64,000 bases of DNA from JAFAMB01 sp963775805. GTDB taxonomy: Bacteria > Verrucomicrobiota > Verrucomicrobiia > Chthoniobacterales > JAFAMB01. Shown piece after piece: positions 14,228-22,638 of the stretch. Every line of letters starts with the position of its first letter. The first letter of the stretch is position 1. The position numbers were made by a program, and so were the translations under genes. Below the pieces are notes generated by a model. The model saw only the letters and a program-made list of their open reading frames with translations. It ran no database searches and was not told the origin of the DNA. Location of the stretch: NCBI GenBank assembly GCA_963775805.1, contig CAVZKG010000001.1, positions 2,294,001-2,358,000 of the forward strand, in the 5' to 3' direction.

Positions 14228-15790
14228 TCAGACATCAAGTCGATTAGAAGCAGCAACGCGACTGTACCAGAAGCCTGAATCCTTGATCGTGCGTTTTTGG
14301 TTTCGGAAATCTGTATGGATTAAGCCGTAGCGTTCGGTGTAACCTTCCGCCCACTGGAAATTGTCGAGCAGGCTCCAGGCATGGTATGCACGAACACGTG
14401 CACCGTCCGCTATCGCAAGGGCAAGCTCCGCAAGCACCTGGCGGTACCAGTGAATGCGTCGCGCATCCGGTACACGGCCGTTCTCCTCGTCATACGGCCC
14501 GTCGAGATAGCCGCATCCGCTCTCCGTTATCTCGATGATCGGATGGTTGTACTCCTTCGATATCTGGGTGACCAGGTCGTAAATGCCGCGCGGCCATATC
14601 TCTAAACCAGACTCTGTTAGTGGCCCTTCGGTCGGCATTGTGGCACGAATCCGAGTGTAGGGATCGCGCCCGCCCGCGCTTTCGGACTCAATCTCAGTTC
14701 CACTGAAGCTACCTCCGCCAAAGACTTCAGCGTTACTAGCATCTGAAACGATGCGCCTCGTGTAGTAATGAAAGCCCACCCAGTCCAGAGGCGCATACAG
14801 GATCTTTTCGTCGCCTGCCTTAAAGCCCATAAGTTCATACGGAGGTTCACCAACAAAAGCATTTGGATAGCGTCCCTTCATCGCAGCTTCGAGAAAGAAT
14901 ACGTTGTTCATGGCATGGTACCGCGCGGCGGCTGCGTGATCTTCTTCCGAGTCCGTCTTCGGGTAAGCGGGAGCCATCTCATAAGCACTGCCCACAGTTG
15001 CCCTCGAAGATAGCGCCTTAACGGAACGGTGGGCTTCACCTTGGGCCAGTGCGAGAGTGTGTACCGCTTTCAGAAAGTCTGAGAAACTGGTGCGACACGG
15101 TGGAAATGCGCCAACAGCGTAGCCCATATAGGCAATGGCCCACGGCATATTGAATGGCGCCCAAACTGTGATTCGATCGCCAAGGTGCTTCGCAAGAATA
15201 CCGGCATAATCCGCAAAGTAACCAGCCAGATCGCGGTTCGGCCAGCCGCCTCGGTCTTCCAGCGCTTGTGGAAGATCCCAGTGGTACATCGTGCACCAAG
15301 GGCGAATTCCTGCATTGAGAAGTGTGTCAGCTAATCGGCTGTAGTGATCTATCCCCTTCATGTTGGGAGCGCCAACACCCGCAGGTTGAATTCTGGGCCA
15401 CGAGATTGAAAAACGGTAGCTCTTTAGATTAAGCCGTTTAGCCAGTGCAATGTCCTGCGGGTATAGATGGTATTGATCGCAAGCGACATCGCCGGTCACA
15501 CCTCCTCTCACTTTGCCATGCTTATGCGTGAACCTGTCCCAGATCGATTCACCTTTGCCGTCTTCATTCCATGCGCCTTCCACTTGGTACGAAGCGGTAG
15601 CGGCACCCCAAAGAAATCCTTCAGGAAAGCGCGCTTCGTTGATGACCGATTCCGATATTGCACCCGGGATATAACCGGAAAATTGCTCTCTAGGAGGTGA
15701 AGCGCCAGCGGGAACATCCATCCTTTTCTTTCTACGTTGAAGGCTTTCACCGGGGTTTCCGGCAATTGTCTTCTCGCCACCTCCGATCAT
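14228..15790 (-). CDS. GH1 family protein (beta-glucosidase fold) with Met at the acid/base site
   Basis: A 520-residue GH1 TIM barrel, complete at both ends: FPEGFLWGAATASYQVEGAW (about 53), RFSISWPRI, MYHWDLPQALED, and C-terminal WSLLDNFQWAEGYTERYGLI. GH1 enzymes are retaining glycosidases with an acid/base Glu in the motif NEP and a nucleophile Glu in TENG. Here the nucleophile motif is ITESGCG (Glu kept), but the acid/base motif is FNMP: residue 215 is Met (codon at 15146-15148). The usual NxY motif also reads GFHYY. Catalysis on ordinary glucosides should be weak; a thioglycosidase-like, activated-substrate or binding role is possible. The first 52 residues are an extra N-terminus, and the start could be the ATG at 15721. 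Location appears cytoplasmic (no signal peptide). Confidence 0.87.
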   Translation of the reverse strand: MIGGGEKTIAGNPGESLQRRKKRMDVPAGASPPREQFSGYIPGAISESVINEARFPEGFLWGAATASYQVEGAWNEDGKGESIWDRFTHKHGKVRGGVTGDVACDQYHLYPQDIALAKRLNLKSYRFSISWPRIQPAGVGAPNMKGIDHYSRLADTLLNAGIRPWCTMYHWDLPQALEDRGGWPNRDLAGYFADYAGILAKHLGDRITVWAPFNMPWAIAYMGYAVGAFPPCRTSFSDFLKAVHTLALAQGEAHRSVKALSSRATVGSAYEMAPAYPKTDSEEDHAAAARYHAMNNVFFLEAAMKGRYPNAFVGEPPYELMGFKAGDEKILYAPLDWVGFHYYTRRIVSDASNAEVFGGGSFSGTEIESESAGGRDPYTRIRATMPTEGPLTESGLEIWPRGIYDLVTQISKEYNHPIIEITESGCGYLDGPYDEENGRVPDARRIHWYRQVLAELALAIADGARVRAYHAWSLLDNFQWAEGYTERYGLIHTDFRNQKRTIKDSGFWYSRVAASNRLDV

Positions 15791-16004
15791 TTGGATCCGT
15801 GTTTCCCTGAGTTATTCCGATTCAGAGATCTTTGTAAACGGCCATATTTTGACAAGGGGCGAGCTTTTTCCAGGAAAAAGCTCAGGCTCATCATCCGCCC
15901 TTGGCCGTGCTCGTGGATGTCGAGCTGGCCGCCCTGCGTGCGGGCTCTGTCGAGACCCGCACCGACGATCGTGACTGGTGTCATCATAGGCTTCCGTTTA
16001 AAGG

Positions 16005-17570
16005 TCAATTGGAATGATGTCCACGAACGTCCAAAGGGATGAACCAACGACGGAGCGCTTCCTCCAATCCGTCTATGCTGTTCTCCTCACCGGCCCAAGC
16101 AACGCAGGCATCGGGACGGATCAGCATGGAAGGTCCTGTGCCGACGGAGACGCAACGTATCCTTTGCGTGGCGGCTGCAACGTGCTTGGAAGCCTTCTTC
16201 CCGGCTGAAGCGTCAAGAAGAATGGCCATGCCGTCTTGCATGAGATCGTAAAGCGAGACGTCCGGATCGCCTTGGCTGATCGGCTTGTCGCCAATCAGTC
16301 GTCCGACGTCGTCCAGCTCCGACCCGAGATCATAACGGGTGGAAAGGCCGCTCATCATCTCACCGAAAAGCCGATTGACGTCATCGAGTTGCATGAGGTT
16401 CGCCACGACGTCCCGCATCGCGCCCGCTTGTGGATCGGGCCGCATGATGGCGACTTGGGCAAGGGTGTTCTCCAGAACGGCTTTGGCGACGGGTCGCCGC
16501 TCGGACGTGTAAGTGTCGAGCAGGCTTTCGGACATCGCGCCACGAATGACCGCGGCAAGCTTCCAGCCGAGGTTCGCAGCATCCGCGAGCCCGAGGCTGA
16601 GGCCTTGACCACCGAACGGCGTATGGACATGCGCCGCATCACCGGCAAGCAACACTCTGCCTCGACGGTAGGTATCGACGAGCCGCGTGTTGTCCGTCCA
16701 TCGGCTCCCGCTTTCGAGCCCTTTCACTTGGACGTCGGTATCGCTGATGCGGCGTAGTACGGCTTCGATCTCCTCACGTGTGACCGTAACCTGTCGATCT
16801 TCAGGCGGACCGACGAAATCCAGCATGAACAATCGACCGGGGAAAGGCCCGTAAGAGAACACGCCACCCGATGTGCGATGCCAACCACTGGGCAACAGGC
16901 GTTCGGGATGGTCGATCTCGGCGACGGCTTGGTAGAACGTCGACGTTGGAGGCGTGCCGGGAAAGTCAAAGCCGGCCATCTTGCGGATGAGGCTGCGTCC
17001 CCCGTCGCAACTAACGAGATAAGAGCAGCGGACATGGCCTCCACCTGGCGGAGACGCCCACTCCACATCGATGCTGTCCACCTGCTGCACGAAGCCAGTC
17101 ACCTCACACTCGCGGCGCACCTCGATCCCAAGAGACCGCGCGCGGCCGGCCAGCATGGCTTCGACGGCATGCTGATCCACTGGGTGGGCGCACCGTTCCG
17201 GCTCTTTCTGCGCGTCCTTTCGGATAAGAGACAGGCCAGCGAAATGACCACTGAACTTGGACCCTCGACCACGCACGTCCGGTCCGTTCTGCTCTGTGAA
17301 CTTCTTCATCGCCGCAAAGCTGCGAGCCTCTGCGGTGGCGATTGCTCCGGCCATTCCGCGACGCTGTAACGCTTCGCATCCAAGAGGTCCGATCCCCAAT
17401 GCCTTTACCGCCATGCTCGCGGCGGCCAGACGCTCCAGCACGAGGACGCGCACGCCGCCCAAAGTCAGCTCAATGGCGGTCAGGAGTCCGACCGGTCCGG
17501 CTCCCACAATCACAACATCAATTTCTTCTTTTATATACTCAATACCAATATATACTAAGTACATCAACAA
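16005..17570 (-). CDS. FAD-dependent aromatic monooxygenase (PheA/TfdB family)
   Basis: About 521 residues. The FAD-binding GxGxxG is DVVIVGAGPVGLLTAIEL (about 18-35), the DG motif is VSCDGGRSLIRK (about 185-196), and the second FAD motif is GRVLLAGDAAHVHTPFGGQG (about 303-322). These define single-component flavoprotein hydroxylases that use NAD(P)H and O2 on phenolic or polyketide-like substrates, including rifampicin monooxygenase relatives. It is divergent from a TetR gene, a common inducible pair for xenobiotic or antibiotic handling. The annotated start (17570) leaves 17 unusual residues before the FAD motif, and the DNA there is promoter-like, so the real start may lie downstream at a non-ATG codon. 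Confidence 0.88.
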   Translation of the reverse strand: MLMYLVYIGIEYIKEEIDVVIVGAGPVGLLTAIELTLGGVRVLVLERLAAASMAVKALGIGPLGCEALQRRGMAGAIATAEARSFAAMKKFTEQNGPDVRGRGSKFSGHFAGLSLIRKDAQKEPERCAHPVDQHAVEAMLAGRARSLGIEVRRECEVTGFVQQVDSIDVEWASPPGGGHVRCSYLVSCDGGRSLIRKMAGFDFPGTPPTSTFYQAVAEIDHPERLLPSGWHRTSGGVFSYGPFPGRLFMLDFVGPPEDRQVTVTREEIEAVLRRISDTDVQVKGLESGSRWTDNTRLVDTYRRGRVLLAGDAAHVHTPFGGQGLSLGLADAANLGWKLAAVIRGAMSESLLDTYTSERRPVAKAVLENTLAQVAIMRPDPQAGAMRDVVANLMQLDDVNRLFGEMMSGLSTRYDLGSELDDVGRLIGDKPISQGDPDVSLYDLMQDGMAILLDASAGKKASKHVAAATQRIRCVSVGTGPSMLIRPDACVAWAGEENSIDGLEEALRRWFIPLDVRGHHSN

Positions 17571-17584
17571 TGTGCTATCGGTAT
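17532..17584. promoter_or_regulatory. AT-rich divergent promoter/operator region, monooxygenase/tetR
   Basis: TATATACT occurs twice (17532-17539 and 17549-17556), 17 bp apart, and ATACC (17542-17546) is matched by GGTAT (17580-17584) as outer inverted arms. The region lies between the flavin monooxygenase and tetR and overlaps the first codons assigned to the monooxygenase. It is the obvious binding region for the TetR protein, but the exact box is not certain. Confidence 0.4.
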
Positions 17585-17588
17585 CAAC

Positions 17589-18227
17589 ATGTCAATGCCA
17601 GCTGACCGTCGATCGCGTAAGCGCCTCGCAACGCGACAAGCCATCTCCAATGTCGCCACACGCCTCTTCTTCGAGCGGGGCTTCGATCATGTGACGGTGG
17701 ATGAAATCGCGACTGCCGCCGACCTCGGACGGATGACGGTGTTCAATCACTTTCCCCGCAAGGAGGATATGTTCTTTGATCGCGACGAAGAGGGTCGAAA
17801 GATCCTGCGCGAAGCTTTACGGCAGCGCGATCTCCGCGTTGCTCCGATCGAGACATTACGTCTGCTCGCTCATCGGCTCATTGCGGAACAGAGCCCTTAC
17901 GTCAGATTTTCTGCTGAGAGCCAAGGGTTCATAGAGACGATCGAGGGCAGCGAAACCCTCAAGGCTCGGGCTAGGGCGATACGAGACGAGATCGCGCAAG
18001 TCGTAACGGTAACGCTATCCGAATCCGTAGGGCGAGAACCTACCGATCCCGCCGCCCATCTGGCGGCCGGTCTGCTCTTGGCGACGTGGACCGTTGCCCT
18101 CATCCAGGCTCACCGGACCTTTCGACTGAGCCGGGATACAGAGGAAGCGAAAGTCATCTTTCTCGCCATTATCGATAAGGGAACCATCGGCCTAAAATCT
18201 GCATTGGCAGGCACGCCTTACGCCTGA
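17589..18227 (+). CDS. TetR/AcrR family regulator next to a flavin monooxygenase
   Basis: A 212-residue repressor with the N-terminal helix-turn-helix RQAISNVATRLFFERGFDHV and IATAADLGRMTVFNHFPRKE (about 18-58), then a helical ligand pocket. DHVTVDEIA and the NHFP turn are the TetR signature. It is divergent from the monooxygenase and probably represses it and itself until a substrate binds. A second ATG two codons in is an alternative start. Confidence 0.9.
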   Translation: MSMPADRRSRKRLATRQAISNVATRLFFERGFDHVTVDEIATAADLGRMTVFNHFPRKEDMFFDRDEEGRKILREALRQRDLRVAPIETLRLLAHRLIAEQSPYVRFSAESQGFIETIEGSETLKARARAIRDEIAQVVTVTLSESVGREPTDPAAHLAAGLLLATWTVALIQAHRTFRLSRDTEEAKVIFLAIIDKGTIGLKSALAGTPYA

Positions 18228-18324
18228 GCAATCACCCGCTGCTTTCTTTCTTGCCGTGTTACGATGTCTCATCAGGCGGAATACCTTAGCCTCCGAATCA
18301 CCGAAAAGCAGCGTGACAGCATTT

Positions 18325-18600
18325 TCATTGTTCGGACCACGGGTCATAAGAACCGAAGCTCCAGAGATGACCCTCTAAATCGCGGCAGGAGTAGGCTCGA
18401 CCGCCGTAACCGGCGCCTGCAATCTCTACGACGATCTCAGCGCCGGCCGACACTGCTCGGGCATAGTGAGCGTCCGCGTCTGCTACAACCACGTAGGGAC
18501 ACTGCGTTTCGCTGCCACCCAGCTCATCCGGTTGTTTCATCCTCTTTCCAAATTCGTTATCGCGGACGGAGCCTAACATCATCATCCCACCGCCCCATAG
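18325..18600 (-). pseudogene. VOC/glyoxalase-like protein, C-terminal fragment
   Basis: The minus strand reads GGGMMMLGSVRDNEFGKRMK, then CPYVVVADADAHYARAVSAG and GGRAYSCRDLEGHLWSFGSY to a stop at 18325. This is the C-terminal half of a PhnB/glyoxalase-type vicinal-oxygen-chelate domain, including the metal-ligand Glu region (DLEGHLWSFG). The N-terminal half, which supplies the other metal ligands, is absent; sequence upstream of about 18600 belongs to an MmcQ-like gene on the other strand. It is a fragment. Confidence 0.65.
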
Positions 18601-18614
18601 AGATCGGACTTGCG

Positions 18615-18749
18615 ATGAAGCCGGAGGAATTCCGCAAATTGGCTTTACGATTACCCGAAGCGCTGGAGCATCAGCACCAAGGCCATCCCGATTTCCGTGT
18701 GCATGGCAAAGTATTTGCAACGCTGGGCTGGCCGGATACCGGCTGGGGT
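18615..18749 (+). pseudogene. MmcQ/YjbR family protein, N-terminal fragment
   Basis: From the ATG at 18615 the plus strand reads MKPEEFRKLALRLPEALEHQ, then GHPDFRVHGKVFATLGWPDT, the N-terminus of MmcQ/YjbR-like (CyaY-fold) DNA-binding or stress proteins. After GWG the match stops and the reading turns into basic low-similarity text ending shortly after. Only about 45 of about 115 residues remain. The break coincides with the start of an SRPBCC fragment. Confidence 0.6.
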
Positions 18750-18811
18750 GTCGCGCCGAAACGCCCTGTGGCGGGGCGAAACAAAAGGCATCATCACATT
18801 CGCTGAGACGC

Positions 18812-19018
18812 CGGGAAAATGGCACTGACATCGTGTTTGAGATCGCCAAGAAAGGCGACAAGACAGAAATCCGCTTTACCCACGTCGGCCTGGTTGCTTT
18901 AATCGAATGCTACGGCGACTGTTCCGGCGCATGGGGCTTTTACATCAACGAAAGTTTGCGGGGTTTGATCATTACACGCGAAGGGCAACCCGCCACGAAA
19001 GAAGAAGGGGGTGCCTGA
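18812..19018 (+). pseudogene. SRPBCC/AHSA1 domain protein, C-terminal fragment
   Basis: The reading NGTDIVFEIAKKGDKTEIRF, THVGLV, ECYGDCSGAWGFYINESLRG is the C-terminal part of an SRPBCC (START/AHSA1) protein, ending in LIITREGQPATKEEGGA and a stop at 19018. The first 80 or so residues of the domain are missing. A GTG at 18833 could start translation, but a half-domain is unlikely to fold. It sits between the MmcQ fragment and an intact DUF1697 gene. Confidence 0.65.
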
Positions 19019-19099
19019 GGAAAGTTCCATCTAACCAAGAGCCCGGCAGAGAATGAGTCGACTGAAACGACTTCTTTAACTATCGACACTTACCTGCGA

Positions 19100-19630
19100 A
19101 TGAAGCCTGTGACAACTTACGTGGCTTTATTGCGCGCGGTAAACGTCGGCGGAACGGGCAGTATGCCGATGAAAGATTTAGTTGGTCTTTGCCGCGATCT
19201 CGGTCTCTCAGATGTTCGAACCTATATTCAGAGCGGGAACATCGTATTTAAGAGTCACCTTTCTGAGGAAAAGGTTCGAACAAAAATCGAGAATGCACTG
19301 GAAAAGGCTAATGGAAGGCGCGTCGATGTTTTCGTACGAACGGGTCCGGAACTTGGCGTGATTTTGGCGTCTAACCCTTTTCCGGAAGCAAACCGCTCCA
19401 AGGTGGGCGTGTTGTTTCTCTCGATGAAGCCGTCGGCGGAGGTCATGAACCGAATTTCAATACCTGATCGTGAAGAGTTGCGACTCGTTGGACGAGAAGT
19501 GATCGTTCATTACCCAGATGGAATGGGCCGATCGAAACTAAAGCTGGCCACTCTAGGAATCGGCACCGTTCGGAATTTAAACACCATTCGAAAACTTGTC
19601 GCGATGGCGGAATCGCGAACCAACAGCTAG
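19100..19630 (+). CDS. DUF1697 family protein
   Basis: A 176-residue protein with the full DUF1697 pattern: TYVALLRAVNVGGTGSMPMK at the N-terminus, VRTYIQSGNIVFKS (about 39-52), NPFPEA and KVGVLFLSMKP in the middle, and RSKLKLATLGIGTVRNLNTI near the C-terminus (the family usually has TxRNWxT). The biochemical role of DUF1697 is not established. The protein is soluble and of normal length. It stands alone, after the fragment cluster. Confidence 0.88.
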   Translation: MKPVTTYVALLRAVNVGGTGSMPMKDLVGLCRDLGLSDVRTYIQSGNIVFKSHLSEEKVRTKIENALEKANGRRVDVFVRTGPELGVILASNPFPEANRSKVGVLFLSMKPSAEVMNRISIPDREELRLVGREVIVHYPDGMGRSKLKLATLGIGTVRNLNTIRKLVAMAESRTNS

Positions 19631-19674
19631 CGACAGAGGAGTGCGCGGAGGGACGGAGGAGGACTCAGAGGGTT

Positions 19675-19706
19675 GGATTCACCACAAAGGCGCAGAGGGC
19701 ACAGAG
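19675..19706. repeat. ACCACAAAGGCGCAGAGGGCACAGAG-type intergenic repeat
   Basis: The segment reads CACCACAAAGGCGCAGAGGG followed by CACAGAG, a purine-rich phased string (CAAAGGCGCAGAGGGCACAGAG) of the type scattered between genes in some soil bacteria. It lies between DUF1697 and a convergent SDR gene. Function unknown. Confidence 0.4.
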
Positions 19707-19782
19707 TTTCGGAATATCTGGATTTCGCGGGCCGGACCGGAGCGATGTCGGACAAGCCGGGACCCAGTTTGCTGACGAAGGT

Positions 19783-20511
19783 TTACAAATCCTGCGCTCG
19801 CGGCAGCATCACCAAGTCGCGGATCGTGACGTTCTGCGGGCGCGTTAGCATGAATACGATCGCTTCGGCTACATCCTCGGAGATCAGACCGGCACCGGCG
19901 TCAGCCCGTTTCTGGATCTCTTTCGGGTCGGTGATACCCCAGAGTTCGTTCAGAACCATGCCCGGTGCGACCGAGCCGACCCGGATCCCGGTGGCGAGCA
20001 ACTGCCGTCGCAGACCGTGCACAAACGACTGGATCGCATGTTTGGAAGCGCTGTAAATCGGTTCCCAATGAATTGCCTGGTGGCCTGATATCGAACTGGT
20101 GACAAGAATGTCCCCCTGCCGTTGTGTCTTCATCTGCGGAAGGACCGCATGCACAAGTCGAAATACACCAGTCACATTGGTTGCGATCAATTGATCCCAT
20201 GCGTCGGGCTCTCCGTCGATCACGTCACCGGAAATGTAGACCCCCGCATTTGCCAGCAGTATATCGATCCGGCCAAACTTTGAGACCGCCTCTTTCACAA
20301 GCTTTTCGATGTCACCAGGACGTGTCATGTCGGCCGGAAAAACGATTGCATCGGAACGAAGCTCCTGAGCCACCGCCGATAACCGGTCCGGAGATCTTGC
20401 AGTCAGAACCTGCTTAACGCCTTGCCTTGCGAATTCAAGCGCGACAGCGCGCCCGATGCCGGAACTGGCACCAGTGACAATGGCAACCTTACCGTCGAGA
20501 GATTGTTGCAT
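19783..20511 (-). CDS. SDR family oxidoreductase
   Basis: A 242-residue classical SDR. Cofactor motif TGASSGIGRAVALEFARQG (about 12-30), NAG (LLANAGVYISG, about 88), catalytic Ser in LVTSSISGHQ, YSASK for Tyr-x3-Lys, and PGMVLNELWG after it. The wording resembles the YdfG/serine-dehydrogenase-like group that reduces small carbonyls. The frame is open about 100 codons upstream, but that part covers a repeat tract and the divergent pdxY start, so I use the ATG at 20511 just before the conserved start DGKVAIVTGA. No good Shine-Dalgarno is visible. Confidence 0.88.
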   Translation of the reverse strand: MQQSLDGKVAIVTGASSGIGRAVALEFARQGVKQVLTARSPDRLSAVAQELRSDAIVFPADMTRPGDIEKLVKEAVSKFGRIDILLANAGVYISGDVIDGEPDAWDQLIATNVTGVFRLVHAVLPQMKTQRQGDILVTSSISGHQAIHWEPIYSASKHAIQSFVHGLRRQLLATGIRVGSVAPGMVLNELWGITDPKEIQKRADAGAGLISEDVAEAIVFMLTRPQNVTIRDLVMLPRAQDL

Positions 20512-20520
20512 GGGAGGTGA

Positions 20521-20562
20521 GAGTTTGGAGTTCGAAGTTCGAAGTTCGGAGTTCGGCGGCTG
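20521..20562. repeat. GTTCGAA-type short tandem repeat
   Basis: GAGTTCGAAGTTCGAAGTTC and GGAGTTCGG form three to four imperfect copies of a 7-8 base unit (AGTTCGA) between the divergent SDR and pdxY genes. TTCGAA is self-complementary, so the array can form small hairpins. Confidence 0.5.
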
Positions 20563-20694
20563 GGTAAAATCCTGATTAATCGTTTTGTTGCAAACCATCT
20601 CTGCCAAAAATGAAATGTCCAACGAATCGAGGAATTGATCGCGCGAATGGGCCAGCAAAGCGGGCGGGTCCGTGGTAAATCGTACGGCGAAATC

Positions 20695-21546
20695 ATGACG
20701 ATCCTGTCGATTCAATCCAGCGTTGCGTACGGACATGTCGGAAACAGTGCGGCCGTATTTCCGCTGCAGCGAATCGGGGTGGAAGTCTGGCCGGTAATCA
20801 CTGTTCACTTCTCAAATCACACCGGGTATGGCGCGTGGCGCGGTATGGTCCTGCCAGCCGAAACAGTGAGCGGCGTCATCCAGGGAATCGATGAACGGGG
20901 GGTAATGAAAGAATGCAACGGCGTGTTGAGTGGCTATATGGGCGATGCTTCTCTTGGCGAGGTTGTTCTTGACGCGTTTGCACGCGTCCGGAAAGCCAAC
21001 CCGCACGCTGTCTATTGCTGCGATCCGGTGATGGGAGATGCCGGCCGCGGATTTTTTGTTCGTCCGGGGATTCCGGAGTTTATGCGAGACCGGGCGATAG
21101 CGATGGCGACACTCGTCACGCCTAACCAATTCGAGCTCGAATACCTTGCCGATCGTGCCGTCACAGACATCCGGTCCGCACTTGCAGCCGTGGACGCGGT
21201 CCTGGAACGTGGGCCGGACGCTGTTCTGGTCACAAGTCTTCGGCGATCCGATGCGACGCTGGATTCGATCGAAATGCTGGCGGCGACTTCAACTGAAGCG
21301 TTCACCATTGAGACACCACTTTTGCCGTTAGCCGTAAATGGCGCCGGTGACATGACTGCCGCCCTCTTTTTTGCACATTGGTTGAGCTCCAGAACCATTC
21401 AAAGAGCGCTGGAGACCACGACCGATGCCGTTTTTGCGGTGCTTGAGGCGACCGTCAACGCTGGCGCACGCGAAATTCAGCTAGTCGCGGCTCAAGACGC
21501 CATCGCGATGCCTCCCAAGCGATTCAGGGCGAAGCAGGTTCGCTAG
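20695..21546 (+). CDS. pdxY: Pyridoxal kinase
   Basis: A 283-residue ribokinase-like kinase that phosphorylates pyridoxal to PLP in the salvage pathway. Signatures are the start ILSIQSSVAYGHVGNSAAVF, VEVWPVITVHFSNHTGYG, YCCDPVMGDAGRGFFV (about 104-119), TPNQFELEYL, and the anion-hole/catalytic loop AVNGAGDMTAALFFAHWL (catalytic Asp in GAGD). The upstream 20 codons in frame overlap a divergent region and are rejected; the ATG at 20695 begins exactly at the family N-terminus. It could be labelled pdxK by other schemes. Confidence 0.92.
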   Translation: MTILSIQSSVAYGHVGNSAAVFPLQRIGVEVWPVITVHFSNHTGYGAWRGMVLPAETVSGVIQGIDERGVMKECNGVLSGYMGDASLGEVVLDAFARVRKANPHAVYCCDPVMGDAGRGFFVRPGIPEFMRDRAIAMATLVTPNQFELEYLADRAVTDIRSALAAVDAVLERGPDAVLVTSLRRSDATLDSIEMLAATSTEAFTIETPLLPLAVNGAGDMTAALFFAHWLSSRTIQRALETTTDAVFAVLEATVNAGAREIQLVAAQDAIAMPPKRFRAKQVR

Positions 21547-21651
21547 AGAATCTTTGGAAAGCCGGCACTGGAGCAAGATTGGAATTAAACAGGGGTGTTA
21601 TGGGGTCGAATGCGGCCGGCCAATTAAATGCCGCACTTTGGGAGAAATAAG

Positions 21652-22503
21652 ATGGGTAAAACAAGCTTCCGCGTCGGATGCGACCTCCAGTATGAGGTCA
21701 CCGGTTTCAGTTCGTTCATTTTCAATATCGGCGTCGTCAGGAACTCATTCCAGCGGATCCTGAATGAACGGTTCGTTACCGAACCGAGCCTCCAGGTCCA
21801 CGAATCGTTATCGCCGGTTGAGGAAAAACGGCATCATCGGTTTTCATCGCAACCCGGCCGGGTTCGCGTTCTCTACCAAGCAGAAGTGGAGTTAACCCAT
21901 TCCATTCAAAACGGGTCCAATGTCGCCGAGTTGTCGCCGGAAGCAATTCCGCCGGGCGTTGTCCCCTATCTCTATCCGAGTCGATATTGCGAATCGGATA
22001 AATTGGTGCGGCTCGCCCAACATGAATTCGGAAACTTGCAGCGCGACTTTTCGAGAGTCACAGCAATCTGCAATTGGATTCATGACAACGTTGAATACTT
22101 GCGGGGCACAACAAACCCTCTGACCTCTGCGTACGATACGGCAACGGAACGGACGGGTGTTTGCCGTGATTTCGCCCATTTGGCCATAGCCTTCTGTCGG
22201 GCGCTCTCGATTCCGGCACGGTTTGTCGCCGGGTATGCATACGCTCTACACCCGCCCGATTTTCATGCCTATTTTGAAGCCTACCTGGCCGGCGGATGGT
22301 ATATCTTCGATCCAACCCGCCTCGCCCCGCAGACCGGCCTGATCCGAGTCGGCACGGGCCACGACGCTGCTGACACGTCATTCGCGACCATTTTCGGTCC
22401 GGCAACGTTTCTATCGCTCAATATCACCATGGAACTCCTGGATGGACCGGTTCCCGATTATACAACGGACGCAGTTTCGACGTGCGGCTCGGTGGATGCG
22501 TAG
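21652..22503 (+). CDS. Transglutaminase-like cysteine peptidase family protein
   Basis: A 283-residue protein. The C-terminal half is a transglutaminase-core domain: Cys in ERTGVCRDFAHLAIAFCRAL (about 173), His in DFHAYFEAYL (about 209) and Asp in WYIFDPTRLAP complete the catalytic triad. The N-terminal half is the beta-rich Bact_transglu_N-type region (LQYEVTGFSSFIF). Such proteins are probably cytoplasmic peptidases or crosslinking enzymes; substrate unknown. The start at 21652 has a GGGAGAAATAAG Shine-Dalgarno, unlike the earlier ATG at 21628. Confidence 0.88.
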   Translation: MGKTSFRVGCDLQYEVTGFSSFIFNIGVVRNSFQRILNERFVTEPSLQVHESLSPVEEKRHHRFSSQPGRVRVLYQAEVELTHSIQNGSNVAELSPEAIPPGVVPYLYPSRYCESDKLVRLAQHEFGNLQRDFSRVTAICNWIHDNVEYLRGTTNPLTSAYDTATERTGVCRDFAHLAIAFCRALSIPARFVAGYAYALHPPDFHAYFEAYLAGGWYIFDPTRLAPQTGLIRVGTGHDAADTSFATIFGPATFLSLNITMELLDGPVPDYTTDAVSTCGSVDA

Positions 22504-22582
22504 ATTGGGTCACCAATGAGTGATGTCGCTGCAATGACCTCAATTCCCCAGGGAAAAGTCCTTTGACTGCAGATTCTTTTTT

Positions 22583-22610
22583 TTGACTTTCCCGTCACTA
22601 TGTTTACTAT
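22583..22610 (+). promoter_or_regulatory. Candidate sigma-70 promoter of the tetR gene at 22639
   Basis: A -35 box TTGACT (22583-22588) and -10 box TACTAT (22605-22610) are separated by 16 bases, ending 29 bases before the ATG. Confidence 0.5.
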
Positions 22611-22638
22611 CCAGGCAATTATCGTAATTCGCAATTGA

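Noticed and set aside
16236..16757. Long plus-strand open frame opposite the flavin monooxygenase
   Set aside because: It is the antisense of a clearly coding, motif-rich gene and has no recognisable content.
14228..18227. Biosynthetic gene cluster around the flavin monooxygenase
   Set aside because: No polyketide, peptide or terpene synthase is nearby; the context is a simple TetR-controlled pair.
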